From assembly GCA_902470895.1 (NCBI GenBank), contig CABRID010000014.1:1-26061 (forward strand): a DNA stretch of 26,061 nt, given 5' to 3'. Of the stretch, positions 22,134-26,061 are shown piece after piece. The notes under the pieces were generated by a model. The model made no database searches, was not told the origin of the DNA, and saw nothing but the letters and a program-made list of their open reading frames with translations. The first letter of the stretch is position 1. Each line of letters begins with the position of its first letter. The stretch comes from an uncultured Collinsella sp. (GTDB lineage Bacteria > Actinomycetota > Coriobacteriia > Coriobacteriales > Coriobacteriaceae). Position numbers and translations under genes: made by a program.

Positions 22134-23993
22134 TCACTGGGCGAATTGGCTGCGGTAGAGTTCGGCGTAGAAGCCGCCTGCCGCTAGCAGCTCGTCGTGC
22201 GTGCCGCACTCGATAATCTGCCCGTCGCGCATCACCAGAATGCAGTCGGCGTTACGAATCGTGCTCAGGCGGTGCGCCACGACAAAGCTTGTGCGGCCAG
22301 CCATGAGTTCGTCGAATGCCGCCTGCACCTGCAGCTCGGTGCGGGTATCGATGCTCGAGGTCGCCTCGTCCAGCAGCAGAATCGCCGGGTCGGTGAGCAT
22401 GACGCGCGCGATGCACAGCAGCTGTTTTTGACCCTGGCTAAACGTGCCGCCGTCCTCGCCGATTACCGTATCGTAGCCGCCTGGCAGCTGCACGATAAAC
22501 TTGTGCGCGTGCGCGCGCTTGGCAGCTTCGATAACCTGCTCGCGCGTGGCGTCGGGACAGCCGTAGGCGATGTTTTCCGCCACCGTGCCCTCGAACAGCC
22601 AAGTGTCCTGCAACACCATGCCAAAGGCGCGGCGCAAGCTTGCGCGCGTGTAATCACGCGAGGAACGGCCATCGACCGCAATGCGACCGGCATCGATATC
22701 GTAAAAACGCAGCAGCAAATTGATGAGCGTTGTCTTGCCACAGCCCGTAGGACCGACCAGGGCAAAGCGCATGCCGGGCTTAGCCTCGATGCAGATGTCC
22801 TGAAGCAGCTTGCGGTCGGGCACGTAGCTAAAGTCCACATGCTCAAGGGCGACCTCGCCCTGCGGTGCGGCAAGTTCCACGGCATCTGGCGCGTCGGGCT
22901 CCTGCTCGCGCGCATCGAGCAGCGCAAACATGCGGCGCGCCGAGGCATACGCGGTCTGGATCTGCGTAATGACGTTGGTGACCTCGTTGAACGGCTTGGT
23001 GTACTGGTTGGCATAGGACAGGAAGATCTGCACGCCGCCCACCGTAAGCGCCGCGGGCACGCCCGTGATCACGCCCACGCAGCCGATCACAGCGACCACG
23101 GCATAGATGATGTTATTGATAAAGCGCGTACCGGGGTTGGAGAGCGAACCCATAAACTGCGCGCGCTCGCCCGCGGTGTAGAGCTCGGCATTGAGGGCAT
23201 CGAAGCGCTGCTGGGCGTTAGGGCCATAGGCAAAGGCGTCGACAAGCTTTTGCTCGCCTACGTACTCCTCGATATGACCACCGAGCTGCCCTTGAATACG
23301 CTGCTGTGCCGTAAAGCTTTTGTTGGAAAGCTTGGCAATAGCACCAGCTGCAAAAATGGAAAGCGGCGTGATGAGTACCACCACGAGCGTCATGGTCAGG
23401 TTAATGGAGAGCATAAACGCGAGCGTGCCCACGATGGTGATAACACCGGTGAAGAGCTGCGTAAAGCCCTGCAGCAGACCGTCGCCCACCTGATCGACGT
23501 CGTTGACCACGCGGCTCATAAGGTCGCCGTGGGCATGGCTGTCGATAAAGCTGAGCGGCATACGGCTGAGCTTATCGCTCGCCTCCACGCGCATGTCGCG
23601 CACCGTTTCGTAGGACAGGCGGTTAACGCAATACCCCTGTAGCCACTGGAAGGCCGCGGCCCCCACCACGACGAGCGCGAGTTTGGTAACAAGCGGCAGC
23701 AGCGCGTCGAAGTCCACCTGCCCGGCGGCGACGATAAGGTCGATGCCCTCGCCGATGAGAATGGGCGTATAGAGTTGCAAGATCACCGAGACGGCGGCAC
23801 TCACAAACGACGCTACAAACGAAATGCGATGCGGGCGAACATAGCCCAGTAGGCGGCGGGTCACCGCACCCACGGGATAGCGCTCGGGATCGCCGGGCTG
23901 GCGCGGACCGTCGCCCAGGTCGTTGAGGTTATCGTTACCGGACACGTTGGCCGTCATCGTGGCGACCGAACCGGAGGAAGTGTACGGATTCAT
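22134..23993 (-). CDS. ABC exporter subunit B (canonical Walker B, altered signature)
   Basis: Half-size ABC exporter of 619 residues: an N-terminal extension of about 40 residues, a six-helix membrane domain (about 45-345), then the ATPase domain. Walker A is GPTGCGKTT with Lys420; the signature is altered to FSQGQ (518-522); Walker B is ILLLDE with Asp542 and catalytic Glu543; the switch histidine is in VVAHRLST. Its ATG directly follows the stop of the upstream ABC gene (TAA then ATG), with AAGGAGGG inside that gene's end, so the two are translationally coupled and should form a heterodimer. Multidrug or lipid-type substrates are common for this class; the substrate here is unknown. Confidence 0.93.
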   Translation of the reverse strand: MNPYTSSGSVATMTANVSGNDNLNDLGDGPRQPGDPERYPVGAVTRRLLGYVRPHRISFVASFVSAAVSVILQLYTPILIGEGIDLIVAAGQVDFDALLPLVTKLALVVVGAAAFQWLQGYCVNRLSYETVRDMRVEASDKLSRMPLSFIDSHAHGDLMSRVVNDVDQVGDGLLQGFTQLFTGVITIVGTLAFMLSINLTMTLVVVLITPLSIFAAGAIAKLSNKSFTAQQRIQGQLGGHIEEYVGEQKLVDAFAYGPNAQQRFDALNAELYTAGERAQFMGSLSNPGTRFINNIIYAVVAVIGCVGVITGVPAALTVGGVQIFLSYANQYTKPFNEVTNVITQIQTAYASARRMFALLDAREQEPDAPDAVELAAPQGEVALEHVDFSYVPDRKLLQDICIEAKPGMRFALVGPTGCGKTTLINLLLRFYDIDAGRIAVDGRSSRDYTRASLRRAFGMVLQDTWLFEGTVAENIAYGCPDATREQVIEAAKRAHAHKFIVQLPGGYDTVIGEDGGTFSQGQKQLLCIARVMLTDPAILLLDEATSSIDTRTELQVQAAFDELMAGRTSFVVAHRLSTIRNADCILVMRDGQIIECGTHDELLAAGGFYAELYRSQFAQ

Positions 23994-25856
23994 TTAGCAG
24001 CCCTCCTTTGCGCAAGTGGATGCCGGGGCAGCCGGGGCGGACGCGGGACTTGGGACGGACGTGGGCGCCGCACTCCCCTGCTGGCCCTCGAGCTCCTCGC
24101 GGCGCAGCTGCGACTGGCAGATCTCGCGATAGAGCTGGCAGGTCGCGTACAGCTCGTCATGCGTGCCCAGGCCCGCAACCGAGCCGTGGTCGAGTACGCA
24201 GATCATGTCGGCATCGCGCACGGTCGAGACGCGCTGGCTCACGATGACAGTCGTCAGCGGCAGCCCGCCCTCGGCGGCACCGCGCACGCTGCGCTCGCGA
24301 ATGGCATGGCGAAGCGCCGCGTCAGTCTTAAAGTCGAGCGCCGACGCGGAGTCATCCATGATCAATATCTGAGGCGAACCAACCAAGGCACGCGCGATAG
24401 TCAGGCGCTGACGCTGGCCACCACTAAAGTTCTTGCCGCCCGCCTCGACCGGGGCGTCTAAGCCCTGCGGCTTGTTGCGCACGAACTCGCTGGCCTGCGC
24501 CATGTCGAGTGCCGCCCAGAGCTCCTCGTCGGTCGCAGCTTCATCGCGCCAGGTCAGGTTGCTGCGGATGGAGCCGCTCACCAGCGATGCGCGCTGCGGA
24601 ACGGTCGCGACCACACGGCGCAGCTGGTCGAGCGGCCAGGTGCGCACGTCGGCGCCCATCACGCTCACGCTGCCGGTGCTCGCATCGTACAGGCGCGGGA
24701 TGAGCGAGACGAGCGTGGACTTGCCGCTACCCGTACCGCCGATAATGCCGAGCGTCTTGCCCAGCGGGAGTTCCAGCGTCGCATCGTTGACAGCATTGGC
24801 CGCGCCAGCGCCAAACGAGAAGCTCGCATGGCTCAAGCTCAGCGCGGGAACTGGAGCGACATTGCCCGGCTTGGGCAGCGCGACCGGCTGGTTGCCCTCG
24901 TCGGTGATGCCCGGCACGCAATTGAGCACCTCGTTGATACGCGACGCGCTGGCGCTCGCCTTGGTAAAGACCACGACCAGGTTGGCGACGTACACGATGG
25001 AGGTCAGGGTCTGCGTCATGTAGTTCACAAACGCCATGACCTGGCCCTGCGTAAGCTCGCCCACGCTGACCTGGATGCCGCCCACCCACAGGATGGCGCA
25101 CACGCCCAGGTTCATCACCAAAAACGTGACGGGGTTGAGAATCGACGAGAGCTTGCCCACCGCGATGGCAGTATTGGCCTGGTCGTCGGCGGCCTGCGCA
25201 AAGCGCTCGCGCTCGTGATCTTCGCGCACGAAGGCGCGAACCACGCGGGCGCCCGAAAGGCCCTCGCGGCAGATAAGCGCGATGCGGTCGAGCTTTGCCT
25301 GCAGCTGCTTGTAGTACGGAATGCAGCGCGCCATGACAACCCAGAACACCAGGCCAATGGCGGGCGTGCAGATCAAAAAGATGATGCCGAGCTTAAGGTC
25401 GATGGCAAGGGCCGCGCACATGGAGCCCACCGCTAGAAAGGGCCAGCGGATGAGCATGCGCACGCCCAGCGCCACAGCGAGCTGGACCTGGTTAACGTCG
25501 TTGGTGATGCGGGTGATGAGCGACGGCGTGCCAAAGCGGTCGAGCTCAGCATAGCTCAGCTTGTTGATGTGCTCGTAGAGCGCGCCGCGAATGTCGGTGC
25601 CCATGCCCTGCGAGGTGAGCGCCGCCATCTTTTGGCAGACGAGCGTAAACGAGATGCCGATCACGGCCATGGCGGCAAGTAGCATACCGTAGTGGATAAC
25701 GGCGCTCACGTCGTGCGAGCCAATGCCCTTGTCGATCATCTGGGCAATCACCAGCGGCGTCAGCAGGTCAAAGATCACTTCGATCAGCTTACACGCAGGG
25801 CCGATCACCATATACCGGCGAAACTTACCACCAAAACGCCTAAGCAGCTCAATCAT
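23994..25856 (-). CDS. ABC exporter subunit A (Walker B Glu to Asp)
   Basis: Half-size ABC exporter of 620 residues with a six-helix membrane domain followed by an ATPase domain. Walker A is GGTGSGKST with Lys379; the signature FSGGQ (477-481) is intact; Walker B reads ILIMDD, with Asp501 and Asp502 where the catalytic glutamate belongs. The switch region reads VSQRVST, with glutamine in place of the usual histidine, which further weakens hydrolysis at its own site. The C-terminal ~35 residues are Ala/Pro/Ser-rich. I chose the ATG at 25856, ten bases after GGGAG; a TTG start at 25889 lacks a site. First gene of the two-gene operon. Confidence 0.93.
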   Translation of the reverse strand: MIELLRRFGGKFRRYMVIGPACKLIEVIFDLLTPLVIAQMIDKGIGSHDVSAVIHYGMLLAAMAVIGISFTLVCQKMAALTSQGMGTDIRGALYEHINKLSYAELDRFGTPSLITRITNDVNQVQLAVALGVRMLIRWPFLAVGSMCAALAIDLKLGIIFLICTPAIGLVFWVVMARCIPYYKQLQAKLDRIALICREGLSGARVVRAFVREDHERERFAQAADDQANTAIAVGKLSSILNPVTFLVMNLGVCAILWVGGIQVSVGELTQGQVMAFVNYMTQTLTSIVYVANLVVVFTKASASASRINEVLNCVPGITDEGNQPVALPKPGNVAPVPALSLSHASFSFGAGAANAVNDATLELPLGKTLGIIGGTGSGKSTLVSLIPRLYDASTGSVSVMGADVRTWPLDQLRRVVATVPQRASLVSGSIRSNLTWRDEAATDEELWAALDMAQASEFVRNKPQGLDAPVEAGGKNFSGGQRQRLTIARALVGSPQILIMDDSASALDFKTDAALRHAIRERSVRGAAEGGLPLTTVIVSQRVSTVRDADMICVLDHGSVAGLGTHDELYATCQLYREICQSQLRREELEGQQGSAAPTSVPSPASAPAAPASTCAKEGC

Positions 25857-25900
25857 AAAAAGGCGCTCCCTATCATCATCCACATTCAATTCGAATCATG

Positions 25901-25930
25901 ATAGTACGGTGAGCCCAAAAGAAGCGTAAA
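25901..25930 (-). promoter_or_regulatory. Candidate promoter of the ABC exporter operon
   Basis: On the minus strand TTTACG (25930-25925), 18 bp, then TACTAT (25906-25901) lies about 45 bp before the ATG. A palindrome ATTCGAAT (25889-25896) sits close to the expected start site and could bind a regulator. The remaining ~130 bp to the window end hold no supported gene; TATACT near 26014 might be a plus-strand -10 box for a gene beyond the window. Confidence 0.4.
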
Positions 25931-26061
25931 CAACTCGTCATTTCTAATGGGATTCGGTTTCCAAAGAAGCGGAAAGGCACGCGCACACCCAGCCAGTGTC
26001 GGGTCGACCGCCTGATATACTTACATTAGTGCTACCAAGTTAGTCGCCGACCCTTGAAATG

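Noticed and set aside
1..26061. tRNA, rRNA, transposase, integrase or phage genes
   Set aside because: Read through for characteristic motifs on both strands; none recognised.

Overview
The window is high-GC, gene-dense bacterial chromosome. The gene families, the strict Shine-Dalgarno spacing and the style of the intergenic palindromes suggest an actinobacterial gut anaerobe of the Coriobacteriia, most likely Collinsella. That assignment is inferred from recalled family resemblance; no marker gene in the window settles it. The first 46 bases are not genomic. They are an Illumina Nextera i7 adapter (end of P7, an 8-nt index, the transposase adapter and its mosaic end), so the window starts at a contig edge.

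Layout. 47-692: C-terminal part of a membrane GGDEF protein, cut by the contig end. 736-1614 (-): LysR regulator, divergent from 1848-5161 (+), an operon of an SDR dehydrogenase, an OFA-like MFS transporter and a Gfo/Idh/MocA oxidoreductase, probably for uptake and oxidation of an unidentified small polyol or sugar-derived substrate. 5573-7720 (+): Tex. 8102-8806 (-): fructose-6-phosphate-aldolase/transaldolase. 9000-9827 (-): Cof-type HAD phosphatase. 9903-12461 (+): RlmKL-like 23S rRNA methyltransferase whose N-terminal (RlmL) catalytic motifs are missing. 12556-17292 (-): potassium block of kup, a 64-residue membrane protein, a short KdpD-like kinase and KdpE. 17459-18335 (-): nitroreductase broken by one frameshift. 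18549-20849 (+): LtaS-type sulfatase-fold membrane enzyme. 21456-22007 (-): flavodoxin. 22134-25856 (-): heterodimeric ABC exporter pair with one degenerate ATP site.

The most unusual content lies between the genes. Nearly every larger gap holds a long inverted repeat: a ~160-bp element before tex, a ~216-bp element and a second long hairpin after it, a 21-position palindrome after rlmKL, AAAGGGAC/GTCCCTTT palindromes at three places, and a 128-bp nested inverted repeat followed by a regular array of a ~15-bp motif that flips orientation every ~31 bp. No CRISPR array, phage, transposase, tRNA or rRNA gene was seen, and no clear multi-gene defence system.
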